A stretch of 64,000 bases of DNA from Paenibacillus sp. LS1 (GCF_026013365.1 NZ_JAPDOE010000017.1:22561-86560), one strand, 5' to 3'. Shown: positions 36,494 to 44,598, counted from the stretch's first letter. Numbers and translations are program-made. The notes: generated by a model from the sequence alone, not told the origin.

Positions 36494-36661
36494 ATGATCC
36501 GCATGCCTATTCAGCAAATGATCCCGTACCACCACCAATATCCGCGCAACACGGCGACCACTGCTCCTAAAAAGGAGAATGAGAACACTCAAGGTCTATC
36601 CTTTCATGAAATTTTACAGCAAAAAATGGCGAAGAAGAATGCTTCTCCTTCCCTTCGATAA
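36494..36661 (+). CDS. Small hypothetical protein, 55 residues
   Basis: MIRMPIQQMIPYHHQYPRN... to a TAA at 36661. The start has an excellent AAAGGAGG eight bases upstream, which makes expression likely. It is Gln/Asn-rich at the N terminus, and the segment LSFHEILQQKMAKK resembles the short helix at the N terminus of a flagellar-operon protein (SFxEVLQxKL), but no flagellar gene is nearby. Function unknown. A hairpin follows at 36695-36730 (CCGTCTTTCCGC paired with GCGGAAGGGCGG). Confidence 0.6.
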   Translation: MIRMPIQQMIPYHHQYPRNTATTAPKKENENTQGLSFHEILQQKMAKKNASPSLR

Positions 36662-36837
36662 AATGGACACCTGACCTTATTCGAGTCCGGTTATCAACCG
36701 TCTTTCCGCAGCTTGGCGGAAGGGCGGTTATTGGCGTTGAGCAATAAACGACTGTACAGTCCTCAGTCATGTTTCTATAATGGGTTAAATATCTACGAGA
36801 TCCATGACATATACGAACTGTAAAGGGGATTTAGCAC

Positions 36838-37539
36838 ATGATCACCATTGGTTGTTTTCACGCTCATTATTCCAACATCGCTTTAATTGAAGAGACGCTT
36901 GCTCCTTATGAAGTTGAATTGGTCCATTACGTCGATCCAGGTCTGGACCGTCTTAAACATGACGCTGACTTTTCCGAGGTCGTTATTCACGAGAAGGTAG
37001 CCCAGACGCTCCAATGGATCGCTGAGTGTCATGCCAATGCCATTCTGGTTACGTGTACCCTGTTTGCGACAGTATTGGAGCAGGAAGCCAAACAGGTCAC
37101 CGTGCCGGTGATTGGCATAGATGATCCGCTATTGCAGGAAATGCGGAGAGTATCGGGAGAGTTCATCATCGTGTTCACCAACCCGGCAACCGTTGAAGGA
37201 ACGATGGTACGGGTGAATCAGGCGTTACAGCAACAGCATGAGCAAGGGGATGAGACTGTGCAATTACACGTCGCCAAGGTATCTCAGACCGAAGCGGTGT
37301 GCATCCCGGGGACATTTGAGTTGATTATGCGTGGAGATCAGAAAGGGTACCTCGAAGCGGTACGTGAAGGCTTACAACAGATTGCTGAACAGTATCCGGG
37401 TAAAAGGGTAATCGCAGCCCAGCTTTCTATGGCTCCCGCTGCCGCACAGGTTACAATAGATCGCGGTATTCCGATCCATAGCCCGCTCTCATCACTTGCG
37501 ACGTATTTGGAGGAGAATTTGGGCGTGGCCCGACAGTAG
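36838..37539 (+). CDS. Aspartate/glutamate racemase-like protein
   Basis: 233 residues of the Asp/Glu/hydantoin racemase superfamily. The first catalytic-type Cys is in AILVTCTLFATVL near residue 78. The second motif, normally GC(T/S)H, reads AAQLSMAP near residue 203, so the second Cys is replaced by Ser; a two-base racemisation mechanism is therefore doubtful, and the protein may be a decarboxylase-like or non-catalytic relative. Partner and substrate unknown. It stands alone; AAAGGGG lies 10 bases upstream of the ATG. Confidence 0.8.
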   Translation: MITIGCFHAHYSNIALIEETLAPYEVELVHYVDPGLDRLKHDADFSEVVIHEKVAQTLQWIAECHANAILVTCTLFATVLEQEAKQVTVPVIGIDDPLLQEMRRVSGEFIIVFTNPATVEGTMVRVNQALQQQHEQGDETVQLHVAKVSQTEAVCIPGTFELIMRGDQKGYLEAVREGLQQIAEQYPGKRVIAAQLSMAPAAAQVTIDRGIPIHSPLSSLATYLEENLGVARQ

Positions 37540-37614
37540 TTGGGTATTTGGAGTGAAATATTACAATTACTAAAAATATGTGAAACCAATATATTGGCTC
37601 CTTTTGCAAAATAA

Positions 37615-37638
37615 AAATGCTCTCGAAGAAGAGCATTT
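37615..37638 (-). terminator. Minus-strand terminator left of the toxin gene
   Basis: Nine-base perfect arms AAATGCTCT/AGAGCATTT around CGAAGA; on the minus strand the stem is followed by TTATTTT. It could end leftward transcripts, including read-through from thiC across the toxin locus. Confidence 0.65.
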
Positions 37639-37645
37639 CAAATGG

Positions 37646-37651
37646 TATAAT
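37646..37651 (+). promoter_or_regulatory. Extended -10 promoter of the toxin mRNA
   Basis: TGGTATAAT gives a perfect TATAAT with an upstream TG; the -35 region (about 37623-37628) is poor, as is common with extended -10 promoters. Predicted start near 37657 leaves a leader of about 54 bases. Confidence 0.55.
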
Positions 37652-37689
37652 CACTTTGTACAGCCAATTTGTGGTGGGAAATAGGCTTG

Positions 37690-37703
37690 CCTCCAGTGGG
37701 AGG
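37690..37703 (+). promoter_or_regulatory. Hairpin masking the toxin ribosome binding site
   Basis: CCTCC (37690-37694) can pair with GGAGG (37699-37703) across AGTG, which would hide the very strong Shine-Dalgarno GGGAGGTGATCC. Such masking is known in Bacillus type I toxin mRNAs. Five base pairs with a four-base loop; the strength was not computed. Confidence 0.55.
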
Positions 37704-37710
37704 TGATCCT

Positions 37711-37794
37711 ATGAACTTCTCTTTTAACGACGTAATCGTGTTCGCGATGTTAATTATTGCGCTCCTGACATACATCGATCGTAAAAAGAAGTGA
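37711..37794 (+). CDS. BsrE-like type I toxin peptide, 27 residues
   Basis: A 27-residue hydrophobic peptide starting MNFSFNDVIVFAMLI and ending IIALLTYIDRKKK. It has one membrane helix and a basic tail, and the block IIALLTYI is the same as in the Bacillus subtilis BsrE toxin, so it is placed in the holin-like/BsrE type I toxin group. GGGAGGTGATCC, almost fully complementary to the 16S rRNA end, lies just before the ATG. Such peptides insert in the membrane and stop growth unless an antisense RNA triggers mRNA decay. A promoter (37646), a masking hairpin (37690-37703) and 3' hairpins fit the arrangement. Confidence 0.8.
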   Translation: MNFSFNDVIVFAMLIIALLTYIDRKKK

Positions 37795-37917
37795 CCCGCC
37801 ACAGGTTGACGGCCTGACGGGTCACTTCATCTGAACTTGCTGCACTCGGAGGAATACCCACCGCAAATGCTGTGCAGGAGTAGCCATTGGCCTGGCTACT
37901 CTTATTGTTGTTTACTT
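37783..37917 (-). ncRNA. Predicted antisense RNA antitoxin to the BsrE-like toxin
   Basis: Promoter on the minus strand: -35 TTGAAT (complement of 37947-37952), 17-base spacer, -10 TAAAAT (complement of 37924-37929); start predicted near 37917. The transcript would cross the toxin 3' untranslated region and stop at the hairpin of 37789-37827 (AAGTGACCCG/CGGGTCACTT), which on this strand is followed by CTTTTT. About 135 nt, overlapping the end of the toxin mRNA, like SR5 opposite bsrE. Predicted from sequence only. Confidence 0.6.
37879..37913 (+). terminator. Probable 3' end of the toxin mRNA
   Basis: AGTAGCCA (37879-37886) pairs with TGGCTACT (37893-37900), followed by CTTATTGTTGTTT. Termination here gives the toxin mRNA a 3' region overlapping the predicted antisense RNA by about 120 bases. 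Confidence 0.55.
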
Positions 37918-38069
37918 ACATTCATTTTATTAAACATCTGCTATACATTCAACCATAATGCTGATAAAAAGTATCAAGAAGCTGTTCAATAACACGAAGA
38001 AAACCATAAGATCGCAGCATTCTCACTTTCAAACGATTTCAGACTGCCCAGCTTACGCTGTACTGATGC

Positions 38070-39887
38070 TTAGGAGCGTGTCCGATATTCCTCTGCCTTT
38101 TCCTGCATGCCCGCTGCTACAGCCTCATTCTCGGACAAGCCTTTATCCGCCGCAAAGGCACGAATGTCCTGCGTGATGCGCATGCTACAGAACTTCGGTC
38201 CGCACATGGAGCAGAAATGAGCTTCTTTGGCGCCTTCTGCCGGCAGCGTCTCATCATGGTAGGACAGCGCCCGTTCCGGGTCCAGCGAAAGGTTGAACTG
38301 GTCACGCCAGCGGAACTCGAAGCGTGCCTTGGACAATGCATCATCCCGGCGCTGGGCACGTGGATGGCCTTTCGCCAGATCGGCGGCATGAGCTGCGATC
38401 TTGTAGGCAATAACCCCTTCGCGCACATCATCCTTGTTGGGCAGGCCCAGATGTTCTTTTGGCGTAACATAACAGAGCATCGACGTGCCGAACCAGCCAA
38501 TCATGGCCGCCCCAATGGCGGACGTGATGTGATCGTATCCTGGCGCAATGTCGGTCGTTAGCGGCCCAAGTGTGTAGAACGGTGCTTCTTTACAGATCTC
38601 CATCTGCAAGTCCACATTCTCCTTGATCTTATGCATCGGCACATGCCCCGGACCTTCGATCATCACCTGCACATCATGCTTCCATGCGATCTGCGTCAGT
38701 TCCCCGAGCGTAGCCAGTTCCGCCATCTGAGCTTCGTCATTGGCATCGTAGATACTGCCTGGACGAAGTCCATCTCCCAGCGAAAACGCCACATCATACC
38801 TTTTCATAATCTCGCAGATTTCTTCAAAATGGGTGTACAAAAAATTCTCCTGATGATGCGCAAGGCACCATGCCGCCATTATGGACCCGCCTCGAGACAC
38901 TATGCCTGTCATCCGCTTGGCCGTCATCGGGATATAACGCAACAGCACGCCTGCATGAATCGTAAAGTAGTCCACGCCCTGCTCTGCCTGCTCAATGAGC
39001 GTGTCACGGTACAATTGCCAGGTCAGCGCTTCCGCTTCGCCATTCACCTTCTCTAGCGCCTGATATAGCGGTACCGTGCCAATCGGCACAGGTGAATTAC
39101 GGATGATCCATTCCCGGGTGGTATGAATGTCTTTGCCTGTGGACAGATCCATCACCGTATCCGATCCCCAACGTACCGCCCAGGTCATCTTCTCCACCTC
39201 TTCCTCGATGGAGGAAGATACGGCAGAGTTACCAATATTGGCATTGATCTTCACGTGAAAATGACGACCGATCAACATCGGCTCACTCTCCGGGTGATTG
39301 ATGTTGGATGGCAGAATGGCCCGTCCACTCGCCAGCTCCTGCCGCACAAATTCCGGTTCCACGCCTTCACGGATAGCGGCGAACTCCATCTCTGCCGTAA
39401 TGACTCCCTGCCTCGCATAGTGCATCTGGGTCACGCAACGTCCGGTCTGTGCCCGCAGTGGTTTGCCTCGTAATCCAGGGTACTCTTCAGCTCCGGCTCT
39501 CTTCCCGCCAGCCTTCTGGCCGTTATCTTCCGGTTTAACCGTGCGTCCCTGATAAGCTTCTACATCGCCACGCTCTGTGATCCAGCGAGTGCGCAGGGCT
39601 GGTAGACCTGCGCGGATATCCGCATGAAATGTGGGATCGGTCATGGGGCCGCTCGTATCGTAGACACGCAGCGGTTCGTTATGCTCCACCCCTTGGGGAG
39701 TATTCGTGTCATGAAGGGCTATCTCACGCTCCGGAACAGCAATGTCCGGCCGTGAGCCCTGAATGTAAACTTTACGGCTACCCGGAAAGGGCTGAACCCG
39801 TCCGGCCGCGCTTGTTTCCTTTTCCACCTGCTGACCGTTATGTTCCTGTTCCATCGCTTGTTGTCCCGTTTGATTTCCTGTACTCAT
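38070..39887 (-). CDS. thiC: Phosphomethylpyrimidine synthase ThiC
   Basis: 605-residue radical-SAM enzyme that turns 5-aminoimidazole ribotide into HMP phosphate for thiamine. The noncanonical 4Fe-4S motif CSMCGPKFCSM (CxxCxxxxC) is at the C terminus, and family blocks VMIEGPGHVPMHKI, LGPLTTDIAPGYDHI and NIGNSAVSSSIEEEVEKM are intact. The ATG at 39887 follows AAGGGAAC and a further AGGAGGAG; an in-frame start 90 bases upstream adds residues with no conservation. A TPP riboswitch upstream controls it. Confidence 0.96.
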   Translation of the reverse strand: MSTGNQTGQQAMEQEHNGQQVEKETSAAGRVQPFPGSRKVYIQGSRPDIAVPEREIALHDTNTPQGVEHNEPLRVYDTSGPMTDPTFHADIRAGLPALRTRWITERGDVEAYQGRTVKPEDNGQKAGGKRAGAEEYPGLRGKPLRAQTGRCVTQMHYARQGVITAEMEFAAIREGVEPEFVRQELASGRAILPSNINHPESEPMLIGRHFHVKINANIGNSAVSSSIEEEVEKMTWAVRWGSDTVMDLSTGKDIHTTREWIIRNSPVPIGTVPLYQALEKVNGEAEALTWQLYRDTLIEQAEQGVDYFTIHAGVLLRYIPMTAKRMTGIVSRGGSIMAAWCLAHHQENFLYTHFEEICEIMKRYDVAFSLGDGLRPGSIYDANDEAQMAELATLGELTQIAWKHDVQVMIEGPGHVPMHKIKENVDLQMEICKEAPFYTLGPLTTDIAPGYDHITSAIGAAMIGWFGTSMLCYVTPKEHLGLPNKDDVREGVIAYKIAAHAADLAKGHPRAQRRDDALSKARFEFRWRDQFNLSLDPERALSYHDETLPAEGAKEAHFCSMCGPKFCSMRITQDIRAFAADKGLSENEAVAAGMQEKAEEYRTRS

Positions 39888-40289
39888 GTTCCCTTGTCTC
39901 CTCCTCAGTGTTCGTTCGCTTGGTTTGGTTGGTATGATCATTAGCTTGGTTACGTACCTGTCCCAAATCATGCGCAATGCAGAGAAGAAAGAGCGATCCT
40001 ACGCCAGACCAGAGGAGACATCATTCATGTACAGTTAACAACAGAACGGAGGTTACCACAGATCATGGATCTATGGTGACCTCTCTCTTCAGCCTGATCC
40101 ACTTTCGCAGGTTACTGAAAAAGAAGTCCGCGGGGTGCACACGATATCGCCCGTTCACTGTATATAAAAAAGCCGGTCCCCGAAGGAACCGACTTTTAAT
40201 GTCCATCACCAATAATGCACCTTCATGCAGCTCCTTAACGGAGACTGCAAGGGTCACATCATGTAGTGTTTGTGGTCATATCGCCGATT
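39888..40289 (-). promoter_or_regulatory. Leader between TPP aptamer and thiC, with terminator at 40166-40197
   Basis: 402 bases. On the minus strand, AAAAGTCGGTTCC pairs with GGACCGGCTTTT around TTCGGG and is followed by TTTTTTAT: an intrinsic terminator about 90 bases after the aptamer, the expected expression platform. A further 280 bases of leader to the start codon are unusually long; I see no second element in it. Confidence 0.75.
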
Positions 40290-40384
40290 ACTTCCCTACG
40301 CTGGTATGATCCAGATCAGGTGCAAAGGGTCCGGAATCTCATGCGATTCCGTCTCAGTCCGGACAATTCGGACTCCCCCAGTAA
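40290..40384 (-). promoter_or_regulatory. TPP riboswitch (thi box) aptamer
   Basis: Read on the minus strand: GGGGAGTCC, then GACTGAGA, CCCTTTGCACCTGATCTGG, and ATACCAGCGTAGGGAAG, the complete conserved core of thi-box RNAs in the correct order (stems P1 to P5). Thiamine pyrophosphate binding would favour the terminator at 40166-40197 and switch thiC off. Confidence 0.95.
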
Positions 40385-40538
40385 CGTTAACAAGTTACGG
40401 CATACACACGCCGCAATTCATATTCAATGAAGCTGGCCCCGATGGGCCGTCCATAACAGATTAGCGCAACCGGAACATAAAAACAACCTTTATATTCCAA
40501 AAGATCAAACTCCATTGGAGACGAACCTTACATCAACA

Positions 40539-41282
40539 TCAGGATAACATGAGCCCCATCTGCGTAGCCGATTCCTTTAATACAGGTGCATATTCATGCA
40601 AAGTCTCCTGTGAAAGTCGACTGACAGGTCCCGATACCGAGAGGGCAGCAGCAATATTGCCTCTGCGATCCATAATCGGTACCGATACCGCGGCAGCCCC
40701 CGGCTCACGTTCCTCATAACTTGTGGCATATCCGTTATCCCGGATGTCTCCCATCTGCGCCAAATACACCGCCGGATCAATAAACACCGGCCATTCCGGT
40801 CCATTCATCAGTTCTTCACGATCCTCGTCCGTGGCAAAAGCCATCAGGACTTTGCTGGAAGCCCCCACAGACAACGGGAGTCTAACGCCAACAGGAGCGA
40901 CACGGCGGATCGCCTGATCACTTTGCACCGCCTGAATCCGAATCCGTTCACTGCCATCACGCAGATACAGACTTACCGTCTCCCCCAATCGATCTCTCAG
41001 TCGCTCCATCGCAGGCAGCAATAGAATAGCCGGATCATCACTGCGGGACATATGAGCTGACAGCTCCCAGATTCGGATGCCAAGTCGGTACTTCTCCGTT
41101 GCCGCATCCCGGATCACGAACCCTCGATCCTCCAGCGTCGCCATCAGGCGATGCACTGTACTTTTGTGCAAACCAATCTGGCTGGCAATCTCGGTGAGTC
41201 CCAGATCACTGCGTGTGGTAAAGCATAATAATATATCCAGCGCCCGTTCCACAGCCCGGACGGTTAACTTACGATCTTCCAT
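40539..41282 (-). CDS. IclR-family transcriptional regulator
   Basis: 247 residues. N-terminal winged helix (AVERALDILLCFTTRSDLGLTEIASQIGLHKSTVHRLM, residues 8-50) and C-terminal effector domain (SLYLRDGSERIRIQAVQSD, ...GAAAVSVPIMDRRGNIAAALSVSGP). It binds a small carbon compound, identity unknown. The intergenic region to the divergent hydrolase (41283-41641) holds two inverted repeats, the nearer only 20 bases from the start codon, which fits autoregulation. GGAGGGC precedes the ATG. Confidence 0.93.
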   Translation of the reverse strand: MEDRKLTVRAVERALDILLCFTTRSDLGLTEIASQIGLHKSTVHRLMATLEDRGFVIRDAATEKYRLGIRIWELSAHMSRSDDPAILLLPAMERLRDRLGETVSLYLRDGSERIRIQAVQSDQAIRRVAPVGVRLPLSVGASSKVLMAFATDEDREELMNGPEWPVFIDPAVYLAQMGDIRDNGYATSYEEREPGAAAVSVPIMDRRGNIAAALSVSGPVSRLSQETLHEYAPVLKESATQMGLMLS

Positions 41283-41301
41283 GGCATAATGCCCTCCTCA
41301 T

Positions 41302-41352
41302 GTTTCATCACATGAAACTTGGTTACATAAATTATATGAGAAACGGTCTCAT
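41302..41352. promoter_or_regulatory. Two inverted repeats upstream of the IclR regulator
   Basis: GTTTCATCACATGAAAC at 41302-41318 (7-bp arms around CAC) and ATGAGAAACGGTCTCAT at 41336-41352 (6-bp arms around AACGG). They share the ATGA/TCAT half-site theme and lie 20 and 54 bases from the IclR start codon. Operator role is inferred. Confidence 0.5.
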
Positions 41353-41641
41353 CTGTAAACCAAAAAGAGCCAAATTCAGAACAGGCCAACGTGTAAATTC
41401 TTCCTTTTTATAAGACTTAATCCCCTGTAATTTGCACACTAAGGTAATGTTACCCATATATCTTAAGAACTATATAACAATTGCGTAACAAATGCCCTCA
41501 ATCAATTGACTTTGACTATATTGGAACATACGATAAAGATATATTACATTAAGATATCGCTCTGAAGCAGGCTCTGAAATAAACGCAATTCTCTTTTCAT
41601 GTCGTTGTTATCTTCAACTGAACTTCAAAGGAGGGGCATTC
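41353..41641 (+). promoter_or_regulatory. Promoter region of the membrane-anchored hydrolase
   Basis: Candidate promoter TTGACT (41506-41511), 17-base spacer, TACGAT (41529-41534), giving a leader of about 100 bases to the ATG at 41642. AAAGGAGGGG at 41627-41636 is the ribosome binding site. The remainder is AT-rich without further recognised sites. Confidence 0.5.
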
Positions 41642-42667
41642 ATGTATCCAACATCCCAGAGCGAAGCCCCGCTGCAAACAAAAGTGTCCGATCTGCCCTC
41701 TTCGCTATCACCGAGGCTGATTCGGTTCAAACATATTATCGTAGCGTTGCTGCTCTCCGTTGTATTTTTTCTACTGTTTTGTTTTATTGCACTGCATGGT
41801 TATATCGCATGGGTATTATCCAATCCAACGGTAGCGCCGGTCTTCTCCAATCCGATGCAAGCCAAGAACATGAAGTACGAAGATATCACGTTCCCGGCAG
41901 CAGATGGCAGCCGGACGATGCAGGGATGGTATATTCCGGCTGACAATGCCGCGAGCAAAACGATTATCTTCAGTCACGGCTACGGTGCCAACCGGGAAGA
42001 AACATGGGTACCCATGTATGATCTGGCCCACTATGCCCATCAACTCGGATTCAACGTAGTGATGTTCGATTATGGTTTCGCCTCCCAAGTGAACAAAGCT
42101 GTAGCTACAGGTGGCAAAGCTGAGTCACAGCAATTGCTGGGTGCGATCCAGTTTGCCAAGCAGCGCGGTGCACAGGAACTGGTTGTCTGGGGCTTCTCCA
42201 TGGGTGCCGGTACAGCGCTACAAACCGGGCTGATTACGAAGGAAGTGGATGCGATGATCCTGGACAGTGCGTTCCTGCTGGAGCCAGACACGCTGTACCA
42301 CAACATTCACAACCAGATCGATCTCCCGCGTCAGCCTACACTGGAGATCATGAAACTGTTGTTCCCTGTTCTGAATGGTACCGGATTGCAACAGATTCCA
42401 TATCAGGAAGTGAAAAAAGAGGACTATCCGTTCCCGATCTTCTTCATCCATGGTACAGAGGACGAGAAAGCCCCTTACCCGATTGCAGAGCAGCTCGCTG
42501 CCAACCAGACTAATCTGTATTCGGACGTATGGATTGTCCAGGACGCACATCATGAACTTATTTTCCGAGAGCATCCGAAAGAATACCTGCGCCGTGTCTC
42601 AACTTTCCTGAGTCATGTAACGAAGACAAGCAGTGACGATGTGGAAAACACCAATAGTGGACAATAA
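41642..42667 (+). CDS. Membrane-anchored alpha/beta hydrolase
   Basis: 341 residues. A single N-terminal membrane helix (about 30-55, IIVALLLSVVFFLLFCFIAL) places the catalytic part outside the cell. Hydrolase motifs: oxyanion HGYGANREE, nucleophile elbow WGFSMGAGTA, Asp in HGTEDEKAP and His in DAHHEL. This layout resembles secreted serine esterases/peptidases of the DUF-type BAAT/YqkD family; the substrate is unknown. Strong AAAGGAGGGG before the ATG. It is divergent from an IclR regulator, with two palindromes between them, so that regulator may control it. Confidence 0.88.
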   Translation: MYPTSQSEAPLQTKVSDLPSSLSPRLIRFKHIIVALLLSVVFFLLFCFIALHGYIAWVLSNPTVAPVFSNPMQAKNMKYEDITFPAADGSRTMQGWYIPADNAASKTIIFSHGYGANREETWVPMYDLAHYAHQLGFNVVMFDYGFASQVNKAVATGGKAESQQLLGAIQFAKQRGAQELVVWGFSMGAGTALQTGLITKEVDAMILDSAFLLEPDTLYHNIHNQIDLPRQPTLEIMKLLFPVLNGTGLQQIPYQEVKKEDYPFPIFFIHGTEDEKAPYPIAEQLAANQTNLYSDVWIVQDAHHELIFREHPKEYLRRVSTFLSHVTKTSSDDVENTNSGQ

Positions 42668-42701
42668 CCAAATTTTAATCATTAAACTTTTCGTTGATTC
42701 C

Positions 42702-42728
42702 AGAGCCCTCAGGGGCTCTTTTTTTTGC
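42702..42728 (+). terminator. Terminator after the alpha/beta hydrolase
   Basis: AGAGCCCTCAGGGGCTCT stem-loop followed by eight T residues. Confidence 0.9.
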
Positions 42729-42870
42729 ACTCATAGGACAACAGGCTCGCGGAATATACTCTTGGGACGCATGAACAGACGGTCTGAACGCATAGATCAT
42801 TTGTCGGATTAGTTTGCCTGTATGAACTATTTTTACATGTTGGAATTCATCTGAAGGAGGTCTCGCGTAT

Positions 42871-44151
42871 ATGAACTGGTATGAATATGGTCACCTGCTG
42901 CCTCTGCGGATATTGGAGGAAATTCGTTTCTGGAAGGAGCAGGAGAAAGAGCATACGCTCGTTATTCGTGCACTCGTTCCTGATCTGGAGCCCGCATACG
43001 TCAAGGTATTGGAGGAATGGGAGGCTATCTTTGCAAACAGCGAGCGAGTAGCGAATCAGATTTTAAAACAACTATTGCCCGCAACCCATCCACCCGCTCC
43101 TTACATCATCCGTTGTATCGATCAACTTGTGGTCGCAGCTCGTCAGCAATCGAGAGAGTTCATCAAACAGCTGTATGTTCTTCTGGAGCAAAGTACTGCT
43201 GTGCAAGCTGTTCCGCTTGCCAAAGTGCTCATTCTGCATTTTATCCGCGAATCGGAGTACTTTCTGGGTGTATTGGATACACTCGGTCAACCTGGCATCT
43301 TGCGAGAAACGGATTCGGAACCGTCAATTTTTCTAGAAAACGCGTTGCATACGTCAGGGTCTGGAAGTGTCCATCGCCAAGCCTCAGAAGCTCCCGCTTC
43401 CCCAGAGGGAAATGGAAATGCACCCGCTGCTTCGGCTCAGATCCAATCCGCAGCAGCTCAGACTTCACCCAGTGGAAGTGCTCCGAGCCAGCCTGTCTCT
43501 ACCTCACCTCAGGTCAAAGAAAAGCCAGTGCCCATTGGTGGGCACACACTCCCGCCCCTCCCCTATGCGTACAATGCGCTGGAGCCGCATATTGATGAGC
43601 TGACGATGCGTATCCATCATGACAAACACCATCAATCCTACGTGGATGGACTAAATGTAGCGGAGAAGAAGCTGGCGGAATCTCGAAAAAAGAATAACTT
43701 TGAACTCATAAAGCATTGGGAACGTGAACTTGCCTTTAACGGGGCAGGCCACTATCTTCATACGATCTTCTGGACGATTATGAACCCTGCTGGCGGCGGT
43801 AAACCTTCCGGCATGCTCGCAGAGCAGATTAAGCGCGATTTCGGCAGTTATGAAGCGTTTAAGAATCAATTCACGGAAGCCGCGAACAAAGTGGAAGGCA
43901 GCGGCTGGGCGATGCTTGTCTGGAGCCCGAGAGCTCACCGTTTGGAGATTTTGCAGGCGGAAAAACACCAGAACCTGTCCCAGTCCGACATCGTTCCTCT
44001 CCTGCCACTGGATGTATGGGAACACGCCTACTATCTGAAGCATCAGAACGAACGTAAAAAGTATATTGAAGACTGGTGGAATGTCGTCTACTGGCCAGCT
44101 GTAGCTGAGCGGTACGAAACTGCACGCAAGCTGTTGTGGCCGCCTTATTAA
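42871..44151 (+). CDS. Superoxide dismutase with N-terminal DUF2935-like helical domain (SodF-like fusion)
   Basis: 426 residues. Residues 1-145 are an all-helical domain with His/Glu at ligand positions (HLLPLRILEEIRFWKEQEKEH; ILHFIRESEYFLGVL), resembling DUF2935; residues about 150-215 form a Ser/Ala/Pro-rich linker; about 220-426 are an Fe/Mn SOD. Metal ligands: His in RIHHDKHHQSY, His in GAGHYLHTIFW, Asp and His in PLDVWEHAYYLKHQ. It dismutates superoxide. GGAGG sets the ATG. A second, plain SOD (sodA) is encoded 7.5 kb away. Confidence 0.9.
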   Translation: MNWYEYGHLLPLRILEEIRFWKEQEKEHTLVIRALVPDLEPAYVKVLEEWEAIFANSERVANQILKQLLPATHPPAPYIIRCIDQLVVAARQQSREFIKQLYVLLEQSTAVQAVPLAKVLILHFIRESEYFLGVLDTLGQPGILRETDSEPSIFLENALHTSGSGSVHRQASEAPASPEGNGNAPAASAQIQSAAAQTSPSGSAPSQPVSTSPQVKEKPVPIGGHTLPPLPYAYNALEPHIDELTMRIHHDKHHQSYVDGLNVAEKKLAESRKKNNFELIKHWERELAFNGAGHYLHTIFWTIMNPAGGGKPSGMLAEQIKRDFGSYEAFKNQFTEAANKVEGSGWAMLVWSPRAHRLEILQAEKHQNLSQSDIVPLLPLDVWEHAYYLKHQNERKKYIEDWWNVVYWPAVAERYETARKLLWPPY

Positions 44152-44171
44152 GCTTGGGATTAGATGGTTTA

Positions 44172-44218
44172 GAAAAAAAGAGATATCTCCAGCCGAATGA
44201 CTGAAAGATATCTCTTTT
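44172..44218 (+). terminator. Terminator after the SOD fusion gene
   Basis: AAAAGAGATATCT pairs with AGATATCTCTTTT around a loop of about 17 bases; symmetric, so it may serve both strands. Confidence 0.8.
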
Positions 44219-44229
44219 GGGTTGATACA

Positions 44230-44264
44230 AAAAAGCAAGCCTCCTGTAAAAAGAGACTTGCTTG
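44230..44264 (-). terminator. Terminator after the 74-residue gene
   Basis: On the minus strand CAAGTCTC...GGCTTGCTT with arms AAGCAAG/CTTGCTT is followed by TTTTTTG; it lies 40 bases past the stop at 44304. Confidence 0.7.
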
Positions 44265-44303
44265 TATTTTGAGAGACTTCCTGTCCTATTTCTAAATGCT
44301 CAC

Positions 44304-44528
44304 TTAAGAAGCACAGCCCTCGCACGCCACATAGTTGTCGCCAACCTGTTTGCTAATGGAGATCAGATCGCCCAGCTTGATATCAGACTCATCTGTAAAC
44401 TCCAGATCAGCTATACGTGCAACGATCAGTGCAGCAGCCTCTTCCTTGCTTGTTGCCATTTGGCTGAACTCGGATTTTTCGCCTGTTGATACAACCTCAT
44501 ATAAATACGTATATCTCAATGTGTCCAT
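44304..44528 (-). CDS. Hypothetical protein, 74 residues, CxxC at the C terminus
   Basis: Small soluble protein MDTLRYTYLYEVVSTGEKSE...; alternating strands and a helix, ending in ACEGCAS with a CxxC pair. No family recognised. AAGGAGAG lies just before the ATG, and the gene has its own terminator. It may bind a metal through the terminal Cys pair, but this is a guess from two residues. Confidence 0.65.
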   Translation of the reverse strand: MDTLRYTYLYEVVSTGEKSEFSQMATSKEEAAALIVARIADLEFTDESDIKLGDLISISKQVGDNYVACEGCAS

Positions 44529-44598
44529 CCTAACACTCTCCTTCCGAAATCACATCATATCATCTCTATTAACCAATTCCAAGCCCTAGCAAAAAATG

